From NCBI GenBank assembly GCA_028873975.1, contig JAPPMO010000013.1, positions 1 through 64,000 of the forward strand: 64,000 nucleotides of DNA. Direction: 5' to 3'. This DNA is from Chloroflexota bacterium (GTDB taxonomy: Bacteria > Chloroflexota > Anaerolineae > Aggregatilineales > Phototrophicaceae). This document shows, in pieces, positions 37,932-47,302 of this stretch. The position numbers and the translations under genes are program-made. The notes below the pieces were generated by a model. It was not told where the DNA came from. It saw only the letters and a program-made list of their open reading frames with translations, and ran no database searches. Position 1 is the first letter of the stretch, and every line of letters starts with the position of its first letter.

Positions 37932-39653
37932 ATGAAACGAGTTCTGTTCCCGGCGATTCTATTCTTCGGTTTCCTTGTGGCCGCTTTAAGCGGAATGACG
38001 CAAGATCACACGGCTTTGCCTACCCTTAGCGTTCCTACGCTCGTGCCCACTGCGGCGTCTCAGACGCCCAGGGACGCGCTGCTTAGGACCTCTTCTGTCG
38101 CGGAAATAACGGAGAATGGCGAGCTGCGCGCCGGGGTGCTTTTCAACGATCCCCCCTATAGCGAATTGAGCTTACAGGGTGAATTGCGCGGCTTTGACGT
38201 GGAAGTCTTGCGCTTGATGGCGCAGACTTGGGAAGTTGACTTGAACCTCGTCCAGGTTACGCGTCAAAACGCAATTGACCAACTTGAGAACGGCGACGTA
38301 CACGTGGTCGCTTCGGCGCTGGTCCATTATCGGGAACTCGGCGATCAAGTCGAGTTCACGCAAACCTATCTGACCGGGGGGCAAGGGATGATGGTGCGAG
38401 CCGACAGCGCCTACGCATCTCCCATTTCCCTGGTCAACAGCAAGATAGGCTTTGTTCTTGGAACCCGCGCCGAAACTGCTCTGGGTCATTGGGAAACGAG
38501 GCTCGAAGTCGCGCTCGACACGGCGCACTATCTAACGCTTGACAAGGCAATGGCAGCGCTGTCTCGCGGGGACGTTGAAGCTGTCATTGGTGAAGAGCAG
38601 GATTTGCTCCAAGTCTCGCATGAATACGCCGACAAGTTTCGCATTCTTGAAGAGCCTGTGCTGGTCGAACCACACGCTCTGGGGCTCAAACGGCAAGACG
38701 CCGGTCTGCGAAACTTGCTGAACCGCAGCATTCAATACTTGATCGATGGCGGTCAACTTGAAGTCCTGTTCAGGGAGTATTTTCCCGGCCAGGATTTTCA
38801 CGATGGGATCGCATACCTCTGGGAAAACCTGGGCGATCGACCACATCCCGGGCAATTCCCGGCGGAGATTAGCTATCCAGCTTCTTACGTTGTGCCGAGA
38901 GTCTTGGGGACAGGCATTTTGAGAGTCGGCGGCTTGATTGACGACGCTCGGTCTATTGCAGAGAGCGAACGTAACCTTATGCGGCTGAATCGCGATCTTG
39001 TCGAGGAAATCGCGCGAAGATGGGGTGTAAGCGTAGAATGGGTTGCTGGTGGAACAGGGACTGAGTTCTCTCAATTGGGGAATGGCGAGCTTGACCTTGT
39101 CGTCGGCGTAGTGCCCGACTGGCGCTGGGCAGGTACAGTGGACTATGCGGCGCCTTATCTGCTTCATGGCGACCGCCTCATGGTTCCGGCAAACTCAAGA
39201 ATCTCCGGCTTCAACGACCTGAGGGGACAATGGATCGGTGTCATGATCGATGATGAAACGGCGCGCGATCGCGCGCGGGCTTGGGCTGACAGCATCAACG
39301 CGAGCGTGCAGTTCTACCAGACCCGAGCGGCTGAGGCCGCGCTGAACATTCTGGAGTTTGACAACGCGGACGCCATCTATGCCAATAGCCTGGCCTTGAT
39401 CCCTCATCTTGAAGCCAGCCCAAATGCATTGAAGCTGACGGACCGCTGGTATAGCCGCTCGTATTATGCCTTTGCCGTCAGACACAATGATCTGGACTTC
39501 CGTTTGCTGCTCGAGTATACGGTGCAAGAACTGATCATTGACGGAACTTTGCGGCGGCTTTCCGCGCCATTGCTGCTATCGGACGAGTCCCTCGCATATT
39601 TCGTCGTTCCGGGCGCGTCATCATTTGCCGGCATCAACTTGACCGGATCTTAG
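37932..39653 (+). CDS. exported protein with two tandem family-3 solute-binding domains
   Basis: A signal peptide (KRVLFPAILFFGFLVAALSG) and Pro/Thr-rich spacer precede two periplasmic-binding-protein folds of the amino-acid type. Domain 1 (~55-285) begins ENGELRAGVLFNDPPYSEL and has LRGFDVEVLRLMAQ. Domain 2 (~320-560) begins GTGILRVGGLIDDA and has DLVVGVVPDWRWAGTVDYAA. No permease or ATPase gene is adjacent. It could be a sensory or scavenging protein rather than part of a standard transporter. It lies 6 bases after nadD, probably the same transcript. The end overlaps the convergent gene by 20 bases. Confidence 0.8.
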   Translation: MKRVLFPAILFFGFLVAALSGMTQDHTALPTLSVPTLVPTAASQTPRDALLRTSSVAEITENGELRAGVLFNDPPYSELSLQGELRGFDVEVLRLMAQTWEVDLNLVQVTRQNAIDQLENGDVHVVASALVHYRELGDQVEFTQTYLTGGQGMMVRADSAYASPISLVNSKIGFVLGTRAETALGHWETRLEVALDTAHYLTLDKAMAALSRGDVEAVIGEEQDLLQVSHEYADKFRILEEPVLVEPHALGLKRQDAGLRNLLNRSIQYLIDGGQLEVLFREYFPGQDFHDGIAYLWENLGDRPHPGQFPAEISYPASYVVPRVLGTGILRVGGLIDDARSIAESERNLMRLNRDLVEEIARRWGVSVEWVAGGTGTEFSQLGNGELDLVVGVVPDWRWAGTVDYAAPYLLHGDRLMVPANSRISGFNDLRGQWIGVMIDDETARDRARAWADSINASVQFYQTRAAEAALNILEFDNADAIYANSLALIPHLEASPNALKLTDRWYSRSYYAFAVRHNDLDFRLLLEYTVQELIIDGTLRRLSAPLLLSDESLAYFVVPGASSFAGINLTGS

Positions 39654-40563
39654 CGCGATTTTGCGCTCCCAATACGATGCCGACGCCGAGCACCAGGACG
39701 ATGCTGCCAGCAACCTGAGTCATCGTGGGAGTCTCGCTGAGAATAAGCAGCGCCCACAACGCGCTGAGAACGGGCACGGTCTGCGCAGTGACTGTCAATG
39801 TCGTTGGCGACAAGTACCTGAGTACGAAATTCAGGACCCCGTGACCGATGATCTGCGCCAGAACTGCCAGAAGCAGTACCCAGAGATAGCCTTGCCATTC
39901 GTAACCGAGAACTGGCGTTCGGCTCGAGGCGATAATGAGCAAGGTTGTGACTGCCCCGCTCGTGTATACCAGCCAGATATAGGGAACGAAGGAGACACTG
40001 CCGCGGACCTTGCGCCCGATGATGATGTACAGGGAAGCGGAGCAGGCGCTGATCAGAGCCATGATAATGCCCAGGCTTGGATTGCCCCCTTCCAATGGCG
40101 GCGCTTCGCCCGAGGTTGCCCAGGAAATAAGCATAGCGCCCGCAAGCGCTACGAAGACCCCCAGCCATACGGATCCCTTCAGTTTGACCTTAAGTATCGC
40201 CACTTCCAGAATGGCGACCCAAATGGGAATGGTGGCAATCAGGGCCTGACCAATGATGACGCTGATATGCTCCAGCGACGCCGCGTTGAGCGTGATGTTG
40301 AAGCCGAACATGGCGCCCGCGAAGATGGCCAGCCAGCGGCTGCGAGCCGGCATTGCTTGAATGTCGCCGGCATATTTTCGCCAGACATAGGGTGTGAAAA
40401 AGAGCGCGCCAACGACCATGCGTCCGCTAGCAATCAGGGCCGGCGGCACATCGTGCTGCAAGGCAAAGCGGATGCAGATCGGACCAAAGGACCAAGACAC
40501 GGTAGAAAGAGCCACCAGGATCCAAAGCTGTGTCGTCGATGACTGGCCAAGTCTAAGGCGCAT
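39634..40563 (-). CDS. EamA/DMT-family transporter
   Basis: A 309-residue membrane protein with ten predicted helices in two EamA repeats. IWVAILEVAILKVKLKGSVW and the second-half motif LSALWALLILSETPTM are typical of drug/metabolite transporters. Substrate unknown. ATG 40563 is chosen, with aggaactgaa upstream and an 11-base overlap with the upstream paralogue; a longer reading to 40632 would run far into that gene. Confidence 0.82.
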   Translation of the reverse strand: MRLRLGQSSTTQLWILVALSTVSWSFGPICIRFALQHDVPPALIASGRMVVGALFFTPYVWRKYAGDIQAMPARSRWLAIFAGAMFGFNITLNAASLEHISVIIGQALIATIPIWVAILEVAILKVKLKGSVWLGVFVALAGAMLISWATSGEAPPLEGGNPSLGIIMALISACSASLYIIIGRKVRGSVSFVPYIWLVYTSGAVTTLLIIASSRTPVLGYEWQGYLWVLLLAVLAQIIGHGVLNFVLRYLSPTTLTVTAQTVPVLSALWALLILSETPTMTQVAGSIVLVLGVGIVLGAQNRAKIRSS

Positions 40564-41578
40564 TTTCAGTTCCTGCCGCTGTCCTTCTCTGCGCTTGCCG
40601 GATCTCGCCGCGGCTCGCCAGCACGACGCCAACGATGATCGTCAGGCTGCCCAGGATCTGTTGGTTCGGCGGCAGTTCGCGGAACAGGACCAGAGCCAGC
40701 AAGGCGCTGCCGATAGGCTCCAGTTGTGAAAACATGCTGACCAGCGCAGCCGGGAAGTACTCGAGCAGGTAATTCAGCGAAGAGTGTCCGATAAGCTGCG
40801 GGATCAAACCCATGGCCAGCAGGACAAGATAACCTTCAATGCTGTAGCTGAGAGCCGGCGTCGCCCTGGCCAGCATGACGGCCAGAGTGCAGACGGTTGC
40901 GATGCTGTAGACGAGCCAGACGTAGGGGATGACCGGCAGCCGGGCGCGCAGCTTGCGCCCTATCAACATATAGACCGATACGGACAGCGCGCCCAGCCAG
41001 GCTAGACCGGCGCCAATCAGGGTCCCGTTTTCCGCGCCCGGCGCCAGCATCATCTCGAGTTGAGCTTCGCCTTGCGGCCAGCCGATCAAGGCGCCGCCGA
41101 GCAGGGCGACGATTAGTCCCAGAACGACCAGGCGCGAAAGCCGGATGTGCAGGAAGATGACCTCAAGAATCGCTACCCAGATCGGGCCGGTCGAAACGAT
41201 AACGACGCTAACCAGCACGGTCGTGTATTGCAGAGATGTCACCCAAGCGGTGAAATGGATCGACAGGCAGAGGCCCGAGATGGCGATCAATAAGGCTTCG
41301 ACGCGGGAAAGCCCGGTGAGGAATGGGCGATAGCGCCGGAGCGCAATCGGGCTGAGCGCCAGCGAGGCGATCAGCAAGCGCGCCGCGACGATCAGCAAGG
41401 GAGGCATATTTTGGTCGAGGGCGAAGCGGATCAGAATGGCGGCAGAGGAAGTAGCGACGATCGCGACCAGCACCACAACGTAGGCTTTGAATGGGGTAGA
41501 CCGCAATTGCCCGGATCTTTCGTCGATTTTCAAGCCGCGCTCCCGTATACACTGGTGCTTATCATCTTTGGAATCCAT
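40553..41578 (-). CDS. EamA/DMT-family transporter
   Basis: Paralogue of the next gene downstream, 341 residues, ten helices. IWVAILEVIFLHIRLSRLVV and IPYVWLVYSIATVCT are directly comparable to the partner (IWVAILEVAILKVKLKGSVW and VPYIWLVYTSGAVTT). Paired EamA genes can act as heteromers (as SMR-like pairs do), so a two-component carrier is possible. The N-terminal 30 residues are hydrophilic. Confidence 0.82.
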   Translation of the reverse strand: MDSKDDKHQCIRERGLKIDERSGQLRSTPFKAYVVVLVAIVATSSAAILIRFALDQNMPPLLIVAARLLIASLALSPIALRRYRPFLTGLSRVEALLIAISGLCLSIHFTAWVTSLQYTTVLVSVVIVSTGPIWVAILEVIFLHIRLSRLVVLGLIVALLGGALIGWPQGEAQLEMMLAPGAENGTLIGAGLAWLGALSVSVYMLIGRKLRARLPVIPYVWLVYSIATVCTLAVMLARATPALSYSIEGYLVLLAMGLIPQLIGHSSLNYLLEYFPAALVSMFSQLEPIGSALLALVLFRELPPNQQILGSLTIIVGVVLASRGEIRQAQRRTAAGTENAP

Positions 41579-41767
41579 CGAAATGCAAGTCGGAATCGCT
41601 TTGATAGTCTTCCGGGCTCCAGGACCTGCTTATGCCTCGCTCTTATTTTCTCAGCGTTGGCAAATTCGCGCCGGCAGCGTACATACGATAGTGAAAACGG
41701 GGGCATCTGTGCTAAAATAACCTTGTCAATCTCGTAAAGGAAAAGTTCTACAGGAGAAAGAAGAATC

Positions 41768-42373
41768 ATGGCATTCGAATTACCGTCTCTTCCCTATGCA
41801 GAAGATGCGCTGGAGCCGCATATTGATGGCCGCACGATGGGCATTCACCACGGCAAGCACCACGCCAGCTATACCAGCAATCTGAACGGCGCGATTGAGG
41901 GTACCGATCTTGAAGGCAAGAGCATCGAGGAAATCCTCGGCGACTTGGACGCGGTGCCGGAGAACATCCGCACAGCCGTCCGCAACAACGGCGGCGGTTA
42001 CGCTAACCACAACCTGTTCTGGCAGATCATGGGTCCCGATGGCGGCGGCGAGCCCAGCGGCGCGCTGGCGGAAGCGATCAACAGCGCCTGCGGGAGCTTC
42101 GATGGTTTCAAGTCTCAATTTTCGGCGGCGGCAGCCACCCGCTTCGGCTCCGGCTGGGCTTGGTTGGTGGCTGAGGGCGGCGTGGTCAGCGTGACCTCGA
42201 CGCCGAACCAGGATACGCCTTTGATGGAAGGCAAGACACCGATCCTCGGCATTGATGTCTGGGAACACGCTTACTACCTCAACTATCAGAATCGGCGCCC
42301 GGATTACATCGCCGCCTTCTTCAACGTGATCAACTGGGCAAAGGTGGGAGAACTCTTCGACGCCGCCGGTTAG
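41768..42373 (+). CDS. sodA: superoxide dismutase, Mn-type, cytoplasmic
   Basis: Dismutates superoxide. Metal ligands are His27 (GIHHGKHH), His in YANHNLFW, and Asp/His in [18 protein letters not shown] carries the outer-sphere Gln of Mn enzymes and NNGGGYANH has the Gly typical of Mn rather than Fe types. There is no signal peptide. A strong ggaga site lies before ATG 41768. The next gene is a close copy with a Tat signal. Confidence 0.95.
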   Translation: MAFELPSLPYAEDALEPHIDGRTMGIHHGKHHASYTSNLNGAIEGTDLEGKSIEEILGDLDAVPENIRTAVRNNGGGYANHNLFWQIMGPDGGGEPSGALAEAINSACGSFDGFKSQFSAAAATRFGSGWAWLVAEGGVVSVTSTPNQDTPLMEGKTPILGIDVWEHAYYLNYQNRRPDYIAAFFNVINWAKVGELFDAAG

Positions 42374-42388
42374 GGTCTGGGAGCGGGC

Positions 42389-43123
42389 ATGATGCAAAGC
42401 GATATTCGCAACCCACTTAGCCGCCGCGATGTATTAAAGGCCGCGGTGGCGGGCGTCGCTGTGGCTGGCGGCCAGCTTCATCCGCTCTCCGCGAGTCTCG
42501 CACAGGCGGGGAAGCCGCAGCAATTCAAGCTGCCGCCGCTGCCCTACGCCTATGACGCGCTGGAGCCGCATATTGATGCCCGGACCATGGAGATCCATCA
42601 TGGCAAGCACCACGCCGGTTACACGAAGAAGCTGAACGCGGCCATTGAAGGCACAGACCTGGTTGGCAAATCTATCGAAGAGATTCTGTCAGATCTCGAT
42701 GATGTGCCGGAAGAAATTCGGACGGCTGCCCGCAACAACGGCGGCGGTTATGCCAACCACAACCTGTTCTGGCAGGTCATGAGCCCGGATGGCGGCGGCG
42801 CACCGAGCGGCGCGCTGGCGGAGGCGATCAACAGCGTCTTCGGCAGCTTTGGTGACTTCAAAGTGGCTTTCTCGACGGCGGCGGCCGGCCTGTTTGGCTC
42901 TGGTTGGGCTTGGCTGGTGACTGACAGAGGATCGCTGCGCATCGAGACCAGTCCGAACCAGGATAGTCCCTTGATGGCGGGCAATAGTCCCATCCTGGGC
43001 ATTGATGTCTGGGAACATGCTTATTACCTCAACTATCAGAATCGGCGCCCGGACTACATCGCGGCCTTCTTCAACGTGATTAACTGGGCGCAGGTGAGCG
43101 AGAATTACGCCGCCGCTGCATAG
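42389..43123 (+). CDS. superoxide dismutase with Tat signal, exported
   Basis: Second Mn-type dismutase, 244 residues. Residues 11-17 (SRRDVLK) with the following hydrophobic stretch [11 protein letters not shown] form a twin-arginine signal, so it is folded in the cytoplasm and exported. The mature part has all ligands ([29 protein letters not shown]). The 3' halves of the two dismutase genes are almost identical at the DNA level, showing a recent duplication or gene conversion. The two genes are 15 bases apart and share the terminator at 43152. Confidence 0.93.
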   Translation: MMQSDIRNPLSRRDVLKAAVAGVAVAGGQLHPLSASLAQAGKPQQFKLPPLPYAYDALEPHIDARTMEIHHGKHHAGYTKKLNAAIEGTDLVGKSIEEILSDLDDVPEEIRTAARNNGGGYANHNLFWQVMSPDGGGAPSGALAEAINSVFGSFGDFKVAFSTAAAGLFGSGWAWLVTDRGSLRIETSPNQDSPLMAGNSPILGIDVWEHAYYLNYQNRRPDYIAAFFNVINWAQVSENYAAAA

Positions 43124-43151
43124 ACCCGCTTGTCGTTCTCAAGCAAGCCAA

Positions 43152-43179
43152 AGGGCGCTACAATGGTGGCGCTCTTTTT
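43152..43179 (+). terminator. rho-independent terminator after the sod pair
   Basis: Stem agggcgc (43152-43158) / gcgctct (43169-43175) with one G-U pair, ten-base loop, then ttttt. Confidence 0.75.
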
Positions 43180-43233
43180 GATTAGGCAATAGACGCCGGG
43201 ACCGCTGGGGGCGTCGAAGAGGAGAAGGCATTG

Positions 43234-44634
43234 ATGGCTGAGTTTCGCATAGAGAAGGATTCGATCGGCGAGGTGCGGGTTCCCAAGGGGGCGCTCTATG
43301 CGGCGCAGACGCAGCGCGCGCTGGAGAACTTCCCGATCACGGGCATGAAGCCGCTGCCGGCGTTCATCTGGAGCATGGCGCTGATCAAGCGAGCGGCGGC
43401 CGAGGTCAACATGGAACTGGGCTTGCTGGACGAGCGACTGGCTCGCGCCATCATCCAGGCCGGGGACGAGATCCTTGACGGGCAGCACCATGAGCATTTC
43501 GTGGTCGATCCTTTTCAAGCCGGCGCGGGCACCAGCCACAACATGAATACCAACGAGGTGATGGCGAACCGCGCCAACCAGATCCTCGGTTACTCCGTGG
43601 AAGCGAGCGACAAGCCGGTACATCCCAACGATCATGTCAACATGGCGCAATCGACCAATGACACGATCCCCACGGCAATTCGGCTGGGCGCTTTGTGGCG
43701 GCTGGAGGCGCTGCTCGATTGCCTGGAGCGCTTTGTGACGGTGACGCGGGGCAAGGCGGCGGACTGGGATGATGTGGTCAAGACCGGGCGCACGCATTTG
43801 CAGGACGCGGTGCCGATTCGGCTGGGGCAGGAAGTGGGTGCCTGGGCGACAGCGATCGAGCGCGGGATCGACAAGGTCAAGTTGGCGGCGGATGGCATGC
43901 GGCGGCTGGGTATCGGCGGGACGGCGGCAGGAACCGGCTTGAACGCGCATCCGGCATATCACGGGCGCATGGTGGCCAAGCTGTCGGCATTGAGCGGCAT
44001 CAAGCTTTACGAGAGCGACGACCTGTTTGAATCCATGCAGTCGATGGGGGACGCGGTTTTCTTCAGCGCGGCGCTGCGCAACCTGGCCATGGACTTCACG
44101 CGCATCGCCAACGATGTGCGCTTGCTGAGCGCGGGACCGACCACCGGCATCGCCGAGTTGACTTGCCCGGCCGTGCAGCCCGGCTCGTCGATCATGCCCG
44201 GCAAGGTCAATCCGGTGCTGGCGGAGATGATGAATCAAGCCATGTACCACGTGATCGGCAATGATACGACTGTCAATCTGTGCGGCGCGGCGGGGCAATT
44301 CGAGCTGAACGTGATGATGCCGATGATCGCGCATAACCTGAATGAAATGATGACGGTGATGATCGGCGCGGTGCGGGCTTTCACGGAGAAGCTGATGGCG
44401 GGCTTGACGCTCAATCGCGAGCGGACGGAAAGCTGGCTGGAGCGCAATCCGATCCTGGTGACGGCGCTGAATCCAATCATCGGTTACAACAACGGCGCGC
44501 TGGTGGCGAAGAAAGCGCTGGCCGAGGGCAAGAGCGTGCGCGCAGTGGTGCTAGAGTTGGGATTGATGGCGGCGGCGGAGTTGGACGCGGCGCTGGATGC
44601 CTATGGGATGACGGAGGGCGGGATCCGGAGTTAG
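43234..44634 (+). CDS. fumC: class II fumarate hydratase
   Basis: Fumarate to malate in the TCA cycle. The superfamily signature GSSIMPGKVNPV is present, with TSHNMNTNEVMANRA and KTGRTHLQDAVPIRLGQE. Length is 466. ATG 43234 has gaggaga upstream. The gene stands alone between the sod pair and the restriction-modification cassette. The 3' intergenic contains a weak hairpin (gcgac/gtcgc) followed by T runs near 44723-44756. Confidence 0.95.
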   Translation: MAEFRIEKDSIGEVRVPKGALYAAQTQRALENFPITGMKPLPAFIWSMALIKRAAAEVNMELGLLDERLARAIIQAGDEILDGQHHEHFVVDPFQAGAGTSHNMNTNEVMANRANQILGYSVEASDKPVHPNDHVNMAQSTNDTIPTAIRLGALWRLEALLDCLERFVTVTRGKAADWDDVVKTGRTHLQDAVPIRLGQEVGAWATAIERGIDKVKLAADGMRRLGIGGTAAGTGLNAHPAYHGRMVAKLSALSGIKLYESDDLFESMQSMGDAVFFSAALRNLAMDFTRIANDVRLLSAGPTTGIAELTCPAVQPGSSIMPGKVNPVLAEMMNQAMYHVIGNDTTVNLCGAAGQFELNVMMPMIAHNLNEMMTVMIGAVRAFTEKLMAGLTLNRERTESWLERNPILVTALNPIIGYNNGALVAKKALAEGKSVRAVVLELGLMAAAELDAALDAYGMTEGGIRS

Positions 44635-44753
44635 GCAGTTTGCCGGCGGCAATTTGGCAATATGGGCTTAGGTTGTTAAGGCGCATTCAGTGAGCAGGGT
44701 AGCATGGGGTGGGGTGGGGGTGGCGACTGTATGGTCGCGGTTTTGGGATTTTT

Positions 44754-44781
44754 TTGTCAAGACATACAAGCCTGATACAAT
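44754..44781 (+). promoter_or_regulatory. σ70-type promoter of the R-M cassette
   Basis: TTGTCA (44754-44759), 16-base spacer, TACAAT (44776-44781). It gives a leader of about 40 bases before the methyltransferase start at 44826. Confidence 0.6.
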
Positions 44782-44825
44782 AGGTTGTCAGTGATGTTGC
44801 TATCGTTTCATCAGTGGACTGTCAT

Positions 44826-46223
44826 ATGATCAGTAAGGCTCAGTTGCGCGACTACAAGGAAAACGATATTGATGCTCTGTATGCGAGCTTACGGTCGTGT
44901 TCGTCTTCTCTCGAAGCAAGAGTAATTCTGGAAAATCTTGGCAGGTTGCCCAAGGATTTCGACGGTGAAGTCCTCATCCCATTCTTAAACGATGCAATAC
45001 GTGATACGAGATATTGGGCGGTTAAAAATCTCGGAAAGTTGGAGGATATTCGTTTTTTGCGTCGTCTCAGCGAAGTTGCCATTGAAGACGCAAGTTCAAC
45101 TGTTAGGCGAGAAGCGGTATCTGCAATTGGCCGTATGCGGAATAAACACGCAATCCCGACGTTGGTTAAGTTCTTGCATGATGATGACCCAAATGTTGTC
45201 TTACAAGCGATACGTGCGCTCTTGGTATTTAAGTCGCACGAGCGGGTAAGAGACTGTTTGCGGAGTTTACGCGACCACCCCAATGAGCAAATCCGATATG
45301 TTCTAGACATGGAATTTGAGTCCAAACCAAGCATTTCTGACTATGGCATGCACCACGAGTCGCCTGACTATATGAAAAATGTTGTAGTTGAGGGCGACAC
45401 GCGAGAGGTAATGCGGTTGCTGCCAGATGGCTGCATTCATTTGACTTTTACCTCACCGCCGTATTACAACGCGCGGGATTACTCAATATACAAGAGCTAT
45501 CAGCAATACTTGGATTTTCTAGGTGAAGTCTTTGAAGCTGTACATCGAATAACAAAAGAAGGCAGGTTTTTGCTTATCAACACCTCGCCAGTCATCGTAT
45601 CCCGTTTCAGCCGCAAGCATTCCAGCCGACGGTATCCAATTCCATTCGACTTGCATAACATCGTTTGCGATTTAGACTGGGAGTTCATCGACGATATTGT
45701 CTGGGCAAAGCCGGAAGCGTCGGTCAAGAACCGCAACGGCGGCTTCCAGCAGCATCGTAAACCCTTGGGATACAAGCCAAACATGACAACCGAATACGTG
45801 ATGGTTTATCGTAAGAAATCGTCAAGGCTAATTGATTGGAATATGAGACAGTATCCAAAGCCAACGGTTGAGGAAAGCAAGGTCAAGGATGACTTTGAGA
45901 CGACGAATTTATGGCATATTGACCCCATGAGTGACGCGGTACATACCGCTGTATTCCCACATGAATTATGCGACAAGGTGGTTAAGTTTTATTCTTATGT
46001 AGGTGACCTCGTCTTTGATCCATTTGCAGGCAGTGGTACGTTTGGGCAGTCCGCTAAGAGACTAAAGAGGTATTTTTTCCTAACAGAGCAAGAACCAAAA
46101 TTTGTTTCCAGAATGAAGGATATGATGCTGCAAAATCAGATATCCGATCCCGCGCCGCGATTTGTTTCACGGGAGGAATTCAAGCTTTTGGCGGAGAGGA
46201 GTCAGCAAAATGCCGCTAGCTGA
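44826..46223 (+). CDS. HEAT-repeat-containing DNA methyltransferase (N4-cytosine/N6-adenine, β-type)
   Basis: Modification enzyme of a type II system. The N-terminal ~185 residues are HEAT-like helical repeats (DTRYWAVKNLGKLED, STVRREAVSAIGRM, PNVVLQAIRALLVF). The methylase core has TSPPYYNARDYS at 209-220 (motif IV) before DPFAGSGTFGQSAK at 398-411 (motif I), so the domain order is β-type. TSPPY is more common in N4-cytosine enzymes but does not exclude N6-adenine. The gene is clearly more AT-rich than its flanks, consistent with transfer. ATG 44826 is chosen over GTG 44814. Confidence 0.88.
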   Translation: MISKAQLRDYKENDIDALYASLRSCSSSLEARVILENLGRLPKDFDGEVLIPFLNDAIRDTRYWAVKNLGKLEDIRFLRRLSEVAIEDASSTVRREAVSAIGRMRNKHAIPTLVKFLHDDDPNVVLQAIRALLVFKSHERVRDCLRSLRDHPNEQIRYVLDMEFESKPSISDYGMHHESPDYMKNVVVEGDTREVMRLLPDGCIHLTFTSPPYYNARDYSIYKSYQQYLDFLGEVFEAVHRITKEGRFLLINTSPVIVSRFSRKHSSRRYPIPFDLHNIVCDLDWEFIDDIVWAKPEASVKNRNGGFQQHRKPLGYKPNMTTEYVMVYRKKSSRLIDWNMRQYPKPTVEESKVKDDFETTNLWHIDPMSDAVHTAVFPHELCDKVVKFYSYVGDLVFDPFAGSGTFGQSAKRLKRYFFLTEQEPKFVSRMKDMMLQNQISDPAPRFVSREEFKLLAERSQQNAAS

Positions 46224-47121
46224 CGAGGCGCTGCAAAATGTTTTGCGAATGATTCTAAAAGGCGAGCATTATCGCAAAGCTGTCATCAATGAAATCAGTG
46301 ACGATTTCCTACGATTCACTGTGCGATTCTTTAAGGAGATCGCCACCGCCAAAATTGAAGGCATGGGAATCACGGACGATTGGTACAAGCGATATTTTCT
46401 GGAAGGCCGCTATCCGCCAAAAGAATCCTTAGTATACACGGGCTTGAATGACAAAACCGTTCTTAATATTTATGGGAGCGCGTCGAGAAGCGTTATTCTG
46501 AAAGTCGTCCCCGAATATTACGATGAGTTGATGCAACGGGTCAGCGATCTTATTTCAAGTGAGTTTTCCAATATCCGCCTTACAATGACAATACGCTATA
46601 ATGATTGCAGCGTGGAACTTAGCTTTAGGGAAACGCTCATCATCGTCAACACACTTGCTGCTAAACATGCTGAAATCCGTGGCGGTGCGTGGAGTGGTCT
46701 TGGCAAGCGGCTCGAACTACCGCTCATGCTCACCCTCGCCAAACTTTACCATGTCCCGCCATCTCATTACGCCGGCAAGGGCTTGACAGGCGAAAACAGA
46801 GAAGTCGATTTTCACTTCTTGAGCCGTTCGGGGGATCAGTTCTTCTGCGAGGTCAAGCTCATGGGCAAGGGCAATCCCGAGAGCGCTGACAGCACCATAG
46901 CGCGCAGGTCGAACATCTTCATCGCGCAAACATTGTCCGATAAGAACAAAAGTCAACTGACAAATCGTGGCCATCATTGGGTGGAGCTCGGCGCGGTAGA
47001 TGGATACAGGCGGATACATACCGTCTTTTCTTATCTCGATATTCCCTGCGCGGAATTCACTGGCGACTTGGATTCGGCGCTGGATGACATCATCCCCGAA
47101 GTATTCCAGGAAATTACGTAA
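46210..47121 (+). CDS. type II restriction endonuclease, PD-(D/E)XK type
   Basis: Predicted nuclease partner of the overlapping methyltransferase. The catalytic core is visible: Asp200 in REVDFHFLSRSG and Glu214-x-Lys216 in FFCEVKLMGKGNPES, a PD-(D/E)XK arrangement with Gln/Arg-bearing helix after it. The N-terminal ~150 residues are specific and probably bind DNA. Length is 303. ATG 46210 has ggagaggag eight bases upstream and overlaps the methyltransferase end by 14 bases, so expression is coupled and the methylase is made first. Subfamily and target sequence cannot be decided by eye. Confidence 0.75.
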   Translation: MPLADEALQNVLRMILKGEHYRKAVINEISDDFLRFTVRFFKEIATAKIEGMGITDDWYKRYFLEGRYPPKESLVYTGLNDKTVLNIYGSASRSVILKVVPEYYDELMQRVSDLISSEFSNIRLTMTIRYNDCSVELSFRETLIIVNTLAAKHAEIRGGAWSGLGKRLELPLMLTLAKLYHVPPSHYAGKGLTGENREVDFHFLSRSGDQFFCEVKLMGKGNPESADSTIARRSNIFIAQTLSDKNKSQLTNRGHHWVELGAVDGYRRIHTVFSYLDIPCAEFTGDLDSALDDIIPEVFQEIT

Positions 47122-47155
47122 ACGCCCCAAATTCGCCAACCCGACGCAAAGCCGC

Positions 47156-47161
47156 TATAAT
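47156..47161 (+). promoter_or_regulatory. possible -10 box of the sugar transporter operon
   Basis: Perfect TATAAT, 142 bases before the binding-protein gene. The -35 region (about 47132-47138, ttcgcc) is poor. Confidence 0.35.
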
Positions 47162-47302
47162 CCTAGACTAGAGTCCGCCGGGGCAACTGCGCGGGCACGA
47201 TTTTCCGGCCTTGTCGAACGAAGGAGGCGGCCATAGCGCAAATCAGTTTTCAGCGTAACATCCATCTTTTGTTCCACTCACATACAGAAAAGAGGAAATC
47301 TC

